Positions 1-9,300 of a stretch of 17,726 bases of DNA are shown one piece after another (position 1 is the first letter of the stretch; each line of letters opens with the position of its first letter). Source of the stretch: an uncultured Prevotellaceae bacterium (GTDB taxonomy: Bacteria > Bacteroidota > Bacteroidia > Bacteroidales > Bacteroidaceae). Below the pieces are notes generated by a model that did not search any database, was not told where the DNA came from, and was given only the letters and a program-made list of their open reading frames with translations. Location: contig CAMKMK010000017.1 in assembly GCA_946413885.1 (NCBI GenBank), positions 1-17,726 on the forward strand, given 5' to 3'. The translations under genes and the position numbers were made by a program.

Positions 1-332
1 GCACCAGCGAACTTGGTTCCAGAGATAGAGCAGGTGTTGTCGAGCACGAAGTTCTCGATGATTGCAGGAGGAGCTACCAAGCCGAACAGACCAACACCAC
101 CATCTTCGATTCCACTATCGATGTTGAGGTGGCTGAACTTGTGACCTTGTCCGTCGAAGTGACCAACATAGTAGTTCTCAGCGGTTCCGATAGGATTGAG
201 GTTGATACCTGTCATATCGATATCAGCTGTCAGAACAGCATTGGCACTGGTGGTACCAGAGTTAACCAAAGCACCAAACCAAATAAGATTGAGGTCGTTG
301 CCAATCTGGTAAACGCCATCCACTTCTTCAGC
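1..332 (-). repeat. Protein module 4 of the secreted repeat protein (incomplete)
   Basis: Residues from about 1437 to the window edge at 1546. It has GVYQIGNDLNLIWFGALV, TADIDMTG, a PIGTAE segment, FDGQGHKF at 1495 and VGLFGLV. It resembles module 3 most (PIGT before the turn, LDNTCSISG against LDETCSITG), which suggests a duplication in which the helix/jelly-roll cassette separates the two copies. Confidence 0.7.
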
Positions 333-3300
333 GGCAATGGTATTGTTCTTCAGAGCTTCGATGTTGCGGGCTTGCTCGACGGTGTAAGAGCCGTCCTCGA
401 ATGCAATCCAGCACTCAGCAGCCAGAGCTTCCATAGCCTGAGCGTCATCGCTAGTCATTTTACCAGCGTCAACCAGTGTCCAGGCTACGTCGCTGAGGGA
501 TTCTGCCATAGAAACCATGTCGATGTAAGCTTCCTTGCAGTCGTAAACTTCCTGGAAGAGTTCTGAGAACTTCTGGATGAGAGCGTACTTAGCTTCTGCG
601 TCAGCAGCGCCAGCAACAGCGTCCATTGTCTCTTGGAGAGCAACCTTGGTTGCTTGAGAGAAGTTGGGATACAGGTTGTAGTCGTCACCATTGCTGAACT
701 GATAGTCGTTGAGGATGGTGTTTGCACGAGCTGACATGCAAGCCAGAACGTCGTCCAAAGCATCGGTAGCCTCATCCATCTCACCACGATAAATCAGGTG
801 AATGTTACCAAAGCCAAGCCAGTCATTAGCCACTTTGCGTGTACCCATGTTCTTGATACCCAGTTTCAGGGTTCCATCGGTAACGTTGACCAGCAGGCTG
901 TTACGGTAACGGTCAGCATTGATAGCATAACAGAGACCTGTAGGACCATGAGCGACGTATCCAATCACATTGCCTTCCTCGTCTGTTACGTTCAGGTCGG
1001 TGGTTCCATTGGGATCGAGATAGCAGTTGACTCCATCTACGGCATCCTCTACGGGGATGTAATCCTCGATGTCAGCCTGGAAGTAGTTCTGCAGGTCGTT
1101 CATGTAGAAGGTGGCAGCATAGTTGTTGCCCTTTGGATCCTGATAGGGACGGAATGCACCATTAATCTGCAGCTCATAAACACCGTTCTGGAGGTCAGTC
1201 AGTGTCTGATACATGTCCATGGTGGTAGCCCAGCATTCTGCAGCACGGTAGTTGTCGTTGGAACCGGTACCTGTACCAGCCTTGCCTTCCCATCCACCAA
1301 AGTCACCGCTGGCACCACCGAATCCACTGACGAAGGTGGGGTTCTGGATCAGAGCGGTAACATCAGTGCCAGGCAGGATGCTGCCACGTACAGCTGCGTC
1401 AATCATTTGGTTGATATAGTCAATCTCTGCAGCCAGTTCCTCCTCGTTGAGTACTTGCTCAGCCAGAATGTAGCCAGCAGCACCATTGGGGTAGGTTCCA
1501 GGAGCCTCATCGAGTTCCAGATAGTCGGCCAAGAAGTCACGTGCGGCACCAGTGATATCAGCACCTTCACCCTCAAGGTAAGCGAGAGTTTCAATTACCT
1601 TCTTTGAGTATGCAGCGTATGCTTCTTCGCTCTTCACAACAGCTTCTTTCTTGGAAGCCAGTTCTGCGTATGCAGCAGCAAACTCGGCCATGGATGAAAG
1701 ACTTGTCAAGTCATCGAGACCAGCAGCGTAATCCTCAACGAGAGTGCGCTGTGCAGTCACGTTGTCGCAATAGTTCCGTTCTGCTTCAGTGTAAGCCTTA
1801 ACGAACGTCTGATATGTTTCTGCATCGTGTACGTCAGCGAAGTTGTCGTTAGCCTTGTAAACAGTACCGTGTGTACTATCAAGTACAGGATGAAGGTCTT
1901 CGCCAATGGTCTGATACCAACCAGGCTCTACGAATGACTCACCGTTGAGCAACCAAGTCAGTTCACCGTTAGCAACCTGATCTTCCGTGATGTGTGTAAC
2001 CTGGGTACCATACAAGGAATAACAACGTTCTGCCTTAGAAATACTGCTGTAACGGGCTGAGTAGCGATCATCACTCTCTGTACCTGTTACCTCGCTGGTA
2101 GACCAGCATCCAATGATTTCAGCATTAGAACCTACCCAACCTGAAAGCTGACCAGACTCGCCACCACCATTGATGGCACCCGTGGTGTAGCAGTTGGTAA
2201 TGTGGAAGGTAGCACTGGAGCTCATGCAGCAGCCAATGATACCACCAGCATTGACGCCAGTAGTAGTCACAGTACCTTCGTTACCCAGATTGATCATGTT
2301 GATATCACCACTCGTGCCACCTATGGATTCGCCAATCAGACCTGAATAAGCTGCACCAGTGATGGAGCAAGTCTCGTCGAGAACAAGATTCTTGATAGTA
2401 CAAGGAGCCTTAATGTAACCAAAAAGACCTGCACAGTTGGTTTCCTGCTCAACAACGAGGTTAAAGATGCGGTGACCCTGTCCATCGAAAGTGGCATTGA
2501 AACAGTTGGTTTCAGTGCCGATGGGAGTGAACTTGTCACACATGCCTTCCATATCGATGTCTGCAGTCAGACGAGCGTTGGCCTGGGTGTCACCACCGTT
2601 GATGTTGCTTGCGTACCATACCAGCTGCTTGGCATCAGCGATGTTGTAGAATCCATCTGCATCAGGTGTCATGAAGCCAGCTTCCTTGGCACCACAATTC
2701 ACGCAAACGCCATTCTCATATACATGATCAGGAACAGGAGCCTGAATAGAGGGATCGTTGGAGTAAGAACCAGTGGCACCCTCCTTTACCTTACCATCGC
2801 AATTCAGTTCAGCACTGGTATAAACCTGCTTGCCAAGACCCTCGTTGTTGGGCCATGCATCTGTTCCAAGGTTCTGAGTCCAACCGATAACACTCTGGTC
2901 GCCATTCATCTTGTAGCACATTTCACCGCTTGCAGCAGCTTCTTCAGTAGCTGCAGTAAAGCCATTGTTGGGAGCACCACAGGGAGCTGCCTCTGTCTCA
3001 ACATAGTAGCAACCTACAGCCTCAACATTGCCAACGTTGCGTGAACCTGTATTCTCGATGGTTCCAGGAGTAACCTCTACGGGCATGACAACACAACCTT
3101 TCATCTTGGTACCAGAGGAAGACCAACCTACGATACCACCACAGTTGGCGGTGCTCTCACCAATCATAGAGCCATTGAAGACGCAGAAGTTGATGGTCAG
3201 ACCGCTTTCATTAACAGCAACGAGACCTGCATGGGTACCATCGCCGTTGACAGCACTGGTGATAGTAATCGAAGAAATACAGTTGAGTACCTGAGAACCA

Positions 3301-4640
3301 GCATAAGTGTGTGCAGCAATACCTGCAGCAAACTTGTTTTCACCAGCATCGATATGACCGGCAACCTTCAGGTTTTTAACAGTACCATAGAGGGCGTTGA
3401 AAGGAGCTGGATTGGCGCTGGGAGCGATGTTGATGGTCAGGGTGTGGAATTGGCCATCGAGCTCACCCTTAAAGTCGCCACTCTCTACAATCTTGCCATA
3501 TTCAGAGAAGTCAATGTCTGCAGTAAGCTTACCCTTAATGTCATTGTTGCCGTTGGAAATCTTTTGGCCAAACCACTGGAGTTGCTCTGCATTGCTGATC
3601 TGATAGTAACCATCTACGAGAGGACAATAGTCAGCATCCTCTTTGCCGCAGTTCTTGCAGATACCCTTCTCGTATTCGTGAGGAGCGGGAGCATTGCCTG
3701 TGGGTTCATTGGCATAAGAAGCTTCACCTTTGCACTTTCCTATACAAGAAATTTCATCACATTTAGCATAAACCTGCTTGCTGGTAGCAAAAGGAATAGG
3801 ATTCGCATCCTGACCCAAAGTCTGATACCACTGAATGTCTGTCTGATCTGAGTTCAACAGGTAGCAAATGGCACCGCTTTGAATCATGCTTTGATTACAT
3901 TGTGCACAGTAAGCAGAGTTGTAACTGTTGTACTGAGTCAGGAAGTAGTTGTTGCCGCTGGCAGCTGTCATGTTTCCGTTGTTGCGGCAGAAAGAGTCAG
4001 AACCATCGTTCGTTCCAAGATTGATTTCAGCAATACAAAGGCTGTTCTTGATGGTGGTCTTTCCAGACAACCAACCAACGATACCACCACAATTGGTAGT
4101 CTTTTCGCCATTAATCTTAATGGCTGAAAGACAGTTGATGATCAAGGATCCATCATAGGAGCAACCTGCGATACCGCCATGAGTACCATCACCTTCGATA
4201 GAGCTGTTGATGGTAACATAACTTGCACAATTCTGAATAATACCACTGTTGTAAGTGGCGATACCAGTGGCAAACTTTTTGCTGCTGGTGATAGTACCAT
4301 CCGTAATCAGGTTCTTGACAACACCCGTCTTGCCAATGGCCCAGAACAAGCTGGCACCATCTTCTTCGCGCTCGATTGCCACAGTTACCTTATGGCCTTG
4401 ACCATCGAAGGTACCCATGTAATCATCACTGGAAATACCGATGATAGCCTGAGGATACGCTGTGTAGTCGATATCGGCTGTCAGCACGGCGTTAGCATCG
4501 GTCTCACCATTTGTGACGGCTTCAGCGAAAGCAGCAAGCTCTTCCGCTGTGCCAATCTCATAGGTCTTCTGGGCCCATGAGGATGTCCCCCAAAGCATCA
4601 TTGCTGTCAGGGCGAACATAGAGAGTAGTTTTCTTTTCAT
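1..4640 (-). CDS. Large secreted GLUG-like repeat protein, 3' end cut by window edge
   Basis: I followed this frame codon by codon from the ATG at 4640 to the left edge: 1546 codons without a stop, so the C-terminus is missing. Residues 1-23 are a signal peptide (MKRK, a hydrophobic core, then SWA before Q24), which predicts export. Four related beta-rich modules follow at about 24-334, 335-653, 654-928 and from 1437 onward. Each has a TADID strand and then an FDGQGHK-like turn (residues 78, 394 as LDGQFH, 718, 1495), followed by GLUG-style Gly/Asn/Cys strands such as NCGGIVGW. Two Cys/His linkers end modules 1 and 2. Between modules 3 and 4 sit a helical stretch (about 930-1099), a jelly-roll-like domain (about 1100-1286, starting NPTF with Gly/Trp-rich loops) and another helical stretch (about 1287-1436). 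GLUG repeats are known from bacterial surface proteins and adhesins; binding to host or glycan is my inference. Any C-terminal sorting or anchoring signal lies outside the window. Confidence 0.88.
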   Translation of the reverse strand, partial: MKRKLLSMFALTAMMLWGTSSWAQKTYEIGTAEELAAFAEAVTNGETDANAVLTADIDYTAYPQAIIGISSDDYMGTFDGQGHKVTVAIEREEDGASLFWAIGKTGVVKNLITDGTITSSKKFATGIATYNSGIIQNCASYVTINSSIEGDGTHGGIAGCSYDGSLIINCLSAIKINGEKTTNCGGIVGWLSGKTTIKNSLCIAEINLGTNDGSDSFCRNNGNMTAASGNNYFLTQYNSYNSAYCAQCNQSMIQSGAICYLLNSDQTDIQWYQTLGQDANPIPFATSKQVYAKCDEISCIGKCKGEASYANEPTGNAPAPHEYEKGICKNCGKEDADYCPLVDGYYQISNAEQLQWFGQKISNGNNDIKGKLTADIDFSEYGKIVESGDFKGELDGQFHTLTINIAPSANPAPFNALYGTVKNLKVAGHIDAGENKFAAGIAAHTYAGSQVLNCISSITITSAVNGDGTHAGLVAVNESGLTINFCVFNGSMIGESTANCGGIVGWSSSGTKMKGCVVMPVEVTPGTIENTGSRNVGNVEAVGCYYVETEAAPCGAPNNGFTAATEEAAASGEMCYKMNGDQSVIGWTQNLGTDAWPNNEGLGKQVYTSAELNCDGKVKEGATGSYSNDPSIQAPVPDHVYENGVCVNCGAKEAGFMTPDADGFYNIADAKQLVWYASNINGGDTQANARLTADIDMEGMCDKFTPIGTETNCFNATFDGQGHRIFNLVVEQETNCAGLFGYIKAPCTIKNLVLDETCSITGAAYSGLIGESIGGTSGDINMINLGNEGTVTTTGVNAGGIIGCCMSSSATFHITNCYTTGAINGGGESGQLSGWVGSNAEIIGCWSTSEVTGTESDDRYSARYSSISKAERCYSLYGTQVTHITEDQVANGELTWLLNGESFVEPGWYQTIGEDLHPVLDSTHGTVYKANDNFADVHDAETYQTFVKAYTEAERNYCDNVTAQRTLVEDYAAGLDDLTSLSSMAEFAAAYAELASKKEAVVKSEEAYAAYSKKVIETLAYLEGEGADITGAARDFLADYLELDEAPGTYPNGAAGYILAEQVLNEEELAAEIDYINQMIDAAVRGSILPGTDVTALIQNPTFVSGFGGASGDFGGWEGKAGTGTGSNDNYRAAECWATTMDMYQTLTDLQNGVYELQINGAFRPYQDPKGNNYAATFYMNDLQNYFQADIEDYIPVEDAVDGVNCYLDPNGTTDLNVTDEEGNVIGYVAHGPTGLCYAINADRYRNSLLVNVTDGTLKLGIKNMGTRKVANDWLGFGNIHLIYRGEMDEATDALDDVLACMSARANTILNDYQFSNGDDYNLYPNFSQATKVALQETMDAVAGAADAEAKYALIQKFSELFQEVYDCKEAYIDMVSMAESLSDVAWTLVDAGKMTSDDAQAMEALAAECWIAFEDGSYTVEQARNIEALKNNTIAAEEVDGVYQIGNDLNLIWFGALVNSGTTSANAVLTADIDMTGINLNPIGTAENYYVGHFDGQGHKFSHLNIDSGIEDGGVGLFGLVAPPAIIENFVLDNTCSISGTKFAG
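1857..2681 (-). repeat. Protein module 3 of the secreted repeat protein
   Basis: Residues about 654-928. It has GFYNIADAKQLVWYA, TADIDMEG, FDGQGHRIF at 718, AGLFGYI and a GGIIG...NCYTTG segment that is the best GLUG-type match in the protein. It ends in WYQTIGED and VYKA without a Cys/His linker and runs straight into the helical region. Confidence 0.7.
2682..2801 (-). other. Cys/His linker 2, zinc-knuckle-like
   Basis: Codes for residues 614-653, with C614, H639, C646 and C649 (C-x24-H-x6-C-x2-C-G). C614 aligns with C299 of linker 1. The extra cysteines C294 and C303 of linker 1 have no partner here, so the shared core is one Cys, one His and a CxxC pair. Confidence 0.5.
2682..3638 (-). repeat. 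Protein module 2 of the secreted repeat protein
   Basis: Residues about 335-653. It repeats module 1: GYYQISNAEQLQWFGQKI, TADIDFS, a degenerate LDGQFHTL turn at 394, GDGTHAGLVA, NCGGIVGWSS, QNLGTD, KQVY and the second Cys/His linker. The GDGTH and NCGGIVGW blocks are nearly the same as in module 1, so modules 1 and 2 are the most closely related pair. Confidence 0.75.
3639..3761 (-). other. Cys/His linker 1, zinc-knuckle-like
   Basis: Codes for residues 294-334. Visible ligand candidates are C294, C299, C303, H321, C328 and C331, in the arrangement C299-x21-H-x6-C-x2-C-G. The spacing from H to the CxxC pair is identical in linker 2. A structural zinc site or disulfides are both possible; the choice is inference. 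Confidence 0.5.
3639..4571 (-). repeat. Protein module 1 of the secreted repeat protein
   Basis: Residues about 24-334. The order is an entry segment (EIGTAEELAAFAEAV), TADIDYT, FDGQGHK at 78-84, GLUG-like strands ending NCGGIVGWLSG, a QTLGQD segment, KQVY and the Cys/His linker. The same order recurs in module 2 at a spacing of 316 residues (FDGQGH-equivalent to FDGQGH-equivalent). Similarity is at the protein level only; the DNA is diverged. Confidence 0.75.
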
Positions 4641-4735
4641 AAGCTAAACCTTTTTGAAGTTAATAAAATAGGAATTGTATTTTTGTTATTGAAATGAATT
4701 TCTCGTTTTGGGGCTTTTTACGTACATTCAGTTTT

Positions 4736-4743
4736 CAAAAGTA
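4736..4743 (-). promoter_or_regulatory. Candidate -7 promoter box for the secreted repeat gene
   Basis: Read on the minus strand the bases are TACTTTTG, which fits the Bacteroidetes -7 consensus TAnnTTTG. It lies about 95 bases before the ATG at 4640, in the 176-base gap after queG. I found no TTTG at the expected -33 distance, so this rests on the -7 box alone. The gap also holds an AT-only inverted repeat (TTTAAC/GTTAAA, 4767-4782), too weak to call a terminator. Confidence 0.4.
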
Positions 4744-4816
4744 CAAAAAAATAGAATTTCATCTTCTTTAACTTTAGTTAAAAAGGTTTAAATTGCCGTC
4801 AAAAGAGGGGCGGATG

Positions 4817-5719
4817 CTATTCGGAATGGAACTTGCAGGCATCGATGTTACGTTTCAGACCCTCATATTTGGCTCTTTTCACGGCAGAACCTTTAAAAAG
4901 ATGCTGATATTGTTCTTGGGTGAGATTCTTCCATTCTTGTGGACTCACATTTAAGAGTTCCTCGCTGGGCAAAAAAGCTTCTTCAGACGTGGGAGTAGCA
5001 TGTTGTAGATGAGGGCAGGCTTGTTGACAACGGTCACATCCATAGAAACAATCCTGCAACAGAGTATCTTTGGGCAAAGGACCACGATTCTCGATGGTGA
5101 GATAACTGAGGCAGCGACGTGCATCTATCCCTGTTTCATTAATGGCTCCCATAGGGCAAGCATCGATACATCGACGACACTGACCACAGGAAAAATCAAG
5201 TGGTGTATCATAGCTTTCAGCCTCGTCCACCACAAAGAGTTCTCCCAAAAAATATGTGCTGCCGTGGTGAGGCAGAATCAACAAGGTGTTTCGTCCCATC
5301 CATCCCAATCCAGCTCGCCATGCCCAATAACGTTCAAGTACAGGTGCAGTGTCCACAAAACATCGTCCATCGGCTTTCAATACCTGTAACAGTTGCTGGA
5401 GTCGTTCCCGCACCACATTGTGATAGTCCTGCCCTTGCGCGTACATACTAAGACCTAAGGCTTGACGGGAAGGAAAGTAATTAAGTGCCACGCTGATGAT
5501 GGTTCTGACACCAGGCACCAGCAGACGCGGATCGAGCCTCATCTCGACGTGGTTCTCCATGTAGTTCATGTTGGCTTGGCAACCTTTCTGGATCCATTGA
5601 CGGAAACGGCTGGCATAGGGTTCCTGGACAGGTTCCGCTGGAGCCAATCCACAAGCAGAAAAGCCAAGGCGTAGGGCCTCGGCTTTCACTGACTGTCTAT
5701 TCAAAAGTGTGGAACTCAT
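4817..5719 (-). CDS. queG: Epoxyqueuosine reductase QueG
   Basis: QueG is a cobalamin and iron-sulfur enzyme that reduces epoxyqueuosine to queuosine at the wobble position of certain tRNAs, in the cytoplasm. The 300-residue protein shows the family landmarks: LGFSACGLA near the N-terminus, VDTAPVLER at 122-130 with the conserved catalytic Asp (D123), and two ferredoxin-like cysteine sets, C178-x2-C181-x2-C184-x3-C188-P and C203/C224/C228-x2-C231-x3-C235-P, enough for two [4Fe-4S] clusters. It lacks the C-terminal HEAT-like extension of the roughly 380-residue proteobacterial forms. I chose the ATG at 5719. An in-frame GTG at 5731 is possible but adds only four residues. It overlaps the end of the deacetylase gene by 23 bases and is the last gene of its cluster. 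Confidence 0.93.
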   Translation of the reverse strand: MSSTLLNRQSVKAEALRLGFSACGLAPAEPVQEPYASRFRQWIQKGCQANMNYMENHVEMRLDPRLLVPGVRTIISVALNYFPSRQALGLSMYAQGQDYHNVVRERLQQLLQVLKADGRCFVDTAPVLERYWAWRAGLGWMGRNTLLILPHHGSTYFLGELFVVDEAESYDTPLDFSCGQCRRCIDACPMGAINETGIDARRCLSYLTIENRGPLPKDTLLQDCFYGCDRCQQACPHLQHATPTSEEAFLPSEELLNVSPQEWKNLTQEQYQHLFKGSAVKRAKYEGLKRNIDACKFHSE

Positions 5720-6314
5720 AACCTTGTTCACAAAACCATTGCATGGCTTTCGGCAGGGCGCTCTTCAACTTGTCGATACTCTTAAGCGAATCATGGAAAG
5801 TGATGATGCTGCCTGGTCGAGTGTAACGTTTCACATTATTGAGGACATCTTCGGCTTGCAGACGTTTGCTGTAGTCGCGGGTGACCAAGTCCCACATAAC
5901 AATACGCCAACCCAAATATCGCATGGTGCGGTATTTCACAAGTCCCATCCACCCATGAGGAGGACGGAAAAGATGGTCTGTGTGCAGGATTTCTTCGGCC
6001 TGTTTCACATTAGCCAGATATTTCCATGCACTCATACTCATACCTCTCACGTGGTTATGGGTATGGTTCCCAATACGATGACCTCGACTACGGACTTCCT
6101 TGAGTAGATGAGGATATTTCTCAGCGTTGTTGCCCACCATGAAGAAAGTAGCCTTGGCATTGTAGCGATCCAACACATCCAGAATGAATGGTGTGGCCTC
6201 AGGGATGGGACCATCATCAAAGGTCAAATAGACAACTTTCTCCTGATGGTTCATTCTCCACAAGGCATGAGGATACAGCCAACGGAGAAATTTGGTAGGC
6301 TGCTCAATGATCAT
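5697..6314 (-). CDS. Polysaccharide deacetylase family protein (NodB domain)
   Basis: A 205-residue protein that is almost entirely a NodB homology domain (carbohydrate esterase family 4), a metal-dependent fold that removes acetyl groups from N-acetylated sugars such as chitin oligomers or peptidoglycan. Motifs in order: TFDDGP at 31-36 (D33 and D34, base and metal ligand), H84-x3-H88 as the two metal-binding histidines, RPPHG (the R-x-P-x-G motif), a WDL motif, and ITFHDS near the C-terminus carrying the late catalytic His. All key residues are present, so it should be active. There is no clear signal peptide; residues 1-25 are only mildly hydrophobic, so its compartment is open. The ATG at 6314 overlaps the upstream stop in an ATGA arrangement. 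The substrate cannot be told from sequence; its pairing with a DUF2723 envelope protein points to cell-surface glycans. Confidence 0.9.
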   Translation of the reverse strand: MIIEQPTKFLRWLYPHALWRMNHQEKVVYLTFDDGPIPEATPFILDVLDRYNAKATFFMVGNNAEKYPHLLKEVRSRGHRIGNHTHNHVRGMSMSAWKYLANVKQAEEILHTDHLFRPPHGWMGLVKYRTMRYLGWRIVMWDLVTRDYSKRLQAEDVLNNVKRYTRPGSIITFHDSLKSIDKLKSALPKAMQWFCEQGYEFHTFE

Positions 6315-9300
6315 TCTTCAGCAGCTGCTGTGTCGAGTGCATCCAACTCAGGCAACCAATCCTCGTCTGTCTGGCTTTCGTTTTCAGGAAGAGACATTCC
6401 CGCAGAACCATAGAGCCGCTTTTGTACCTCACGGTTGTACAAATCAAGCTTCATCGCATATTCTAAGGCATAGTTGCTCTTGGTCTCTTGCAACAAATCT
6501 ATGCAATTATGGAGTTGGTACAGGTAGTACATGATGTCCTCGTCCTCCTGAATCAACATCTTGCTGGGTAGACTGAGATACCATGACATATAGTCACAGG
6601 CATTCTGAGCAATAGGCTGAAGGATTTTTTCAACCTGCTCAACTTTGTTCAGCTTAACCCAAATACGTGCCAGATCCATAGAACCACTTGAGTAGTTGTG
6701 AGGTACAGTGGTGGGAGGAATCACCTTTTCCACGTACTCCACTACCTTGGCAGCTTTTTCCATCTGACCTTCTTCTACGAGGCGAGTGGCCAATTGGGAG
6801 AACATACGACGATGAGTCCAACACATGCGAAGCACAGTTTCATCAAGATATATGTCTGGATTGTCGAGACCTCCAAACTTGAACTTGTGCATCAAGTTAT
6901 CGTACATCTTCTCTGTGTCGATATTTTTGCCGGTAGCCTTGGTGTTGAAGGGCGTAATGCGGTTGACCAAACCTTCGAGCACGAAGTTATCACCCAATCC
7001 GCCATAATTGTCCTTACCCACTGTGATAGCTACGTACATGGGACGTTCCCAATTACATTGAGCCAACATCTCCAGCATCATCATTTCGCTCTTGTAGATG
7101 GCACGTTTACCCTTTAGGCTGATGTGCATTACATCAGGAATGCTGTCGCCTGCAATCATCATACCACTACAACGAACGGCTTCCTTATCCACAGTCAGTA
7201 CAATACTATCAGTGGGGAAAATCTGCAAATCAGGATTATCGTTAAGTACCCATTTGTCGATAATATTGTGTAGTTCATAGGGATTGTCACCCAAGAGTTG
7301 GTGCATGGTAAGAGGATCATCCTTATAATAGTTGATGGCCTGTTCCAAAGTGCCAGGACGCACGGAGATTCCCTCACGAGTGCCTGCTACATACTGCAAA
7401 CGACTCCAATGGATGGGTACAGATGGACTGTCATAGGCAGGACGTTTCATCTGGTCAATATACCAATCGGTTTGCAAGTAAGAAAGGTTGCAGACGCGGG
7501 CATCTGTGCGGAAACCTTCAGTCTCTTGAGCATACCACAAAGGGAAGGTATCGTTATCGCCATTGGTAAAAATGATAGGATGGCGAGTTTCATCGAGTGA
7601 CATCAAGTAGTTCTGGCCAAAGTCGCGGCATGTGTAGCGTCCGCTGCGGTCATGATCATCCCAATTCTGTGCTGCCATCTGCAAAGGAATCAGAATAGCT
7701 ATGCAACTGATAATAGCACTCAAGTTCTCGTTCTTCAACACTCGACGAATCAATTCTGCGATACCTGCTACACCCATACCACACCAGATGGCAAAAGCAT
7801 AGAAAGATCCTGCGTAAGCATAATCACGCTCGCGCGGCTGCATGGGTGTCTGGTTAAGGTAAACCACAATGGCGAGACCTGTCATGAAGAACAGGAAGAA
7901 AACAACCCAGAATTGTTTCTCACCTGCATTGTTGTTCTTCTCGTTGTTGCGGAAAAGTTGCCAGAAGAATCCAAGCAAACCAAGAAGCAAAGGAAGACAA
8001 TAATAAACATTATGTCCTTTGTTTTCTCGCAATTCAAGAGGAAGTCTATTCTGGTTACCCAAACGGAAATTGTCGAAGAAAGGTATACCAGAAATCCAAT
8101 TCCCATGTTCCCACTCGCCATTGCCCTGAATATCATTCTGACGTCCAGCATAGTTCCACATAAAATAGCGCCAGTACATGAAGTTGACTTGATAACTGAG
8201 GAAAAAGCGGATATTCTCGAACATAGTAGGCATCTTGACAGTAATAATATCACCACAATGGTCTGTAGTAATGTTGTGACCCCTCACTCCACCCATCCAA
8301 CTCTCGTAGGCATTGGCATGAGCCTCACTGTACATACGAGGAAACAGCATGTTTTGTCCATAGACATAATCTTGATCGTATCGCTGTATCTCGTAGCGGT
8401 CAGGTTCATCGGCTTTGGCCTTCTCCTTACGTTGATAAACGGGAGCGCCCTTCTTGCTGACGGGCACACAATACTGGCCTTCTACCTTCAGTTTCACCTT
8501 ACTGGTGTATGCTTGACCATAAAACAAAGGACGGTCGCCATACTGTTCACGGCTTAAATAAGTTCCCAAAGTAAATATATCCTCAGGACTGTTTTGATCC
8601 ATAGGAGTATTTGCTGTACTACGAATCACAATGACGGCATACGAGCTATAGCCAATCATGATCATGAGCATACAGAGCAAACTGGTGTTCATCAGACGTG
8701 CGGAAATAAGTTTTCCCTTAACTGTATCCCAGGGCAGCAACATATAGAGCAGAGCCAAGATAATGACACCAATAATAATACTGCTTATACCATGACCATA
8801 GAAAGGGATACCCAACAAACCAATGCTCAGTAGATAAGAAATATTCATGCGAATACGATTCTTCTCAATCATCGTCTCGCGAATTGACCATAGAACTATA
8901 CCAATCAACAGCAACAGATAAATGATAAGGCCCGTATTGAAAGGACAATTCAGTGTATTGACGAAGAATAGTTCAAACCATCCACCCACTTTTACGATAC
9001 CAGGAACAATGCCATACAGAACTGCAGCTACCAGTACAAAACTACCCAATAGAGCAATCAGTGAACCTTTTACGTTAGCATTGGGATATTTACGATAATA
9101 ATAGATGAGTACGAGAGCTGGCAGACAGAGAAGATTAAGCAAATGAACACCAATGCTAAGACCTGTCAAGTAAGCTATCAGAATCAACCAACGGTCAGAA
9201 TGAGGATCATCGGCATGGTCTTCCCATTTCAGCATCAACCAAAAAACAATGGCTGTAAAGAGACTACTATAGGCGTATACCTCACCCTCGACGGCACTAT

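Noticed and set aside
129..4580. Many plus-strand open frames across the repeat-protein gene, for example 798-1607 and 3231-3851
   Set aside because: They mirror the minus-strand frame, which is open for 1546 codons with a signal peptide and repeated conserved motifs. The plus-strand products show no known domain and no supporting signals.
4767..4782. Inverted repeat TTTAAC/GTTAAA after queG as a terminator
   Set aside because: The stem is six A/T-rich pairs with no clear T-run after it, too weak for an intrinsic terminator call.
7652..8557. A 301-codon plus-strand frame inside the DUF2723 gene
   Set aside because: It lies wholly within a well-supported gene with family motifs on the other strand, and its product has no recognisable domain.
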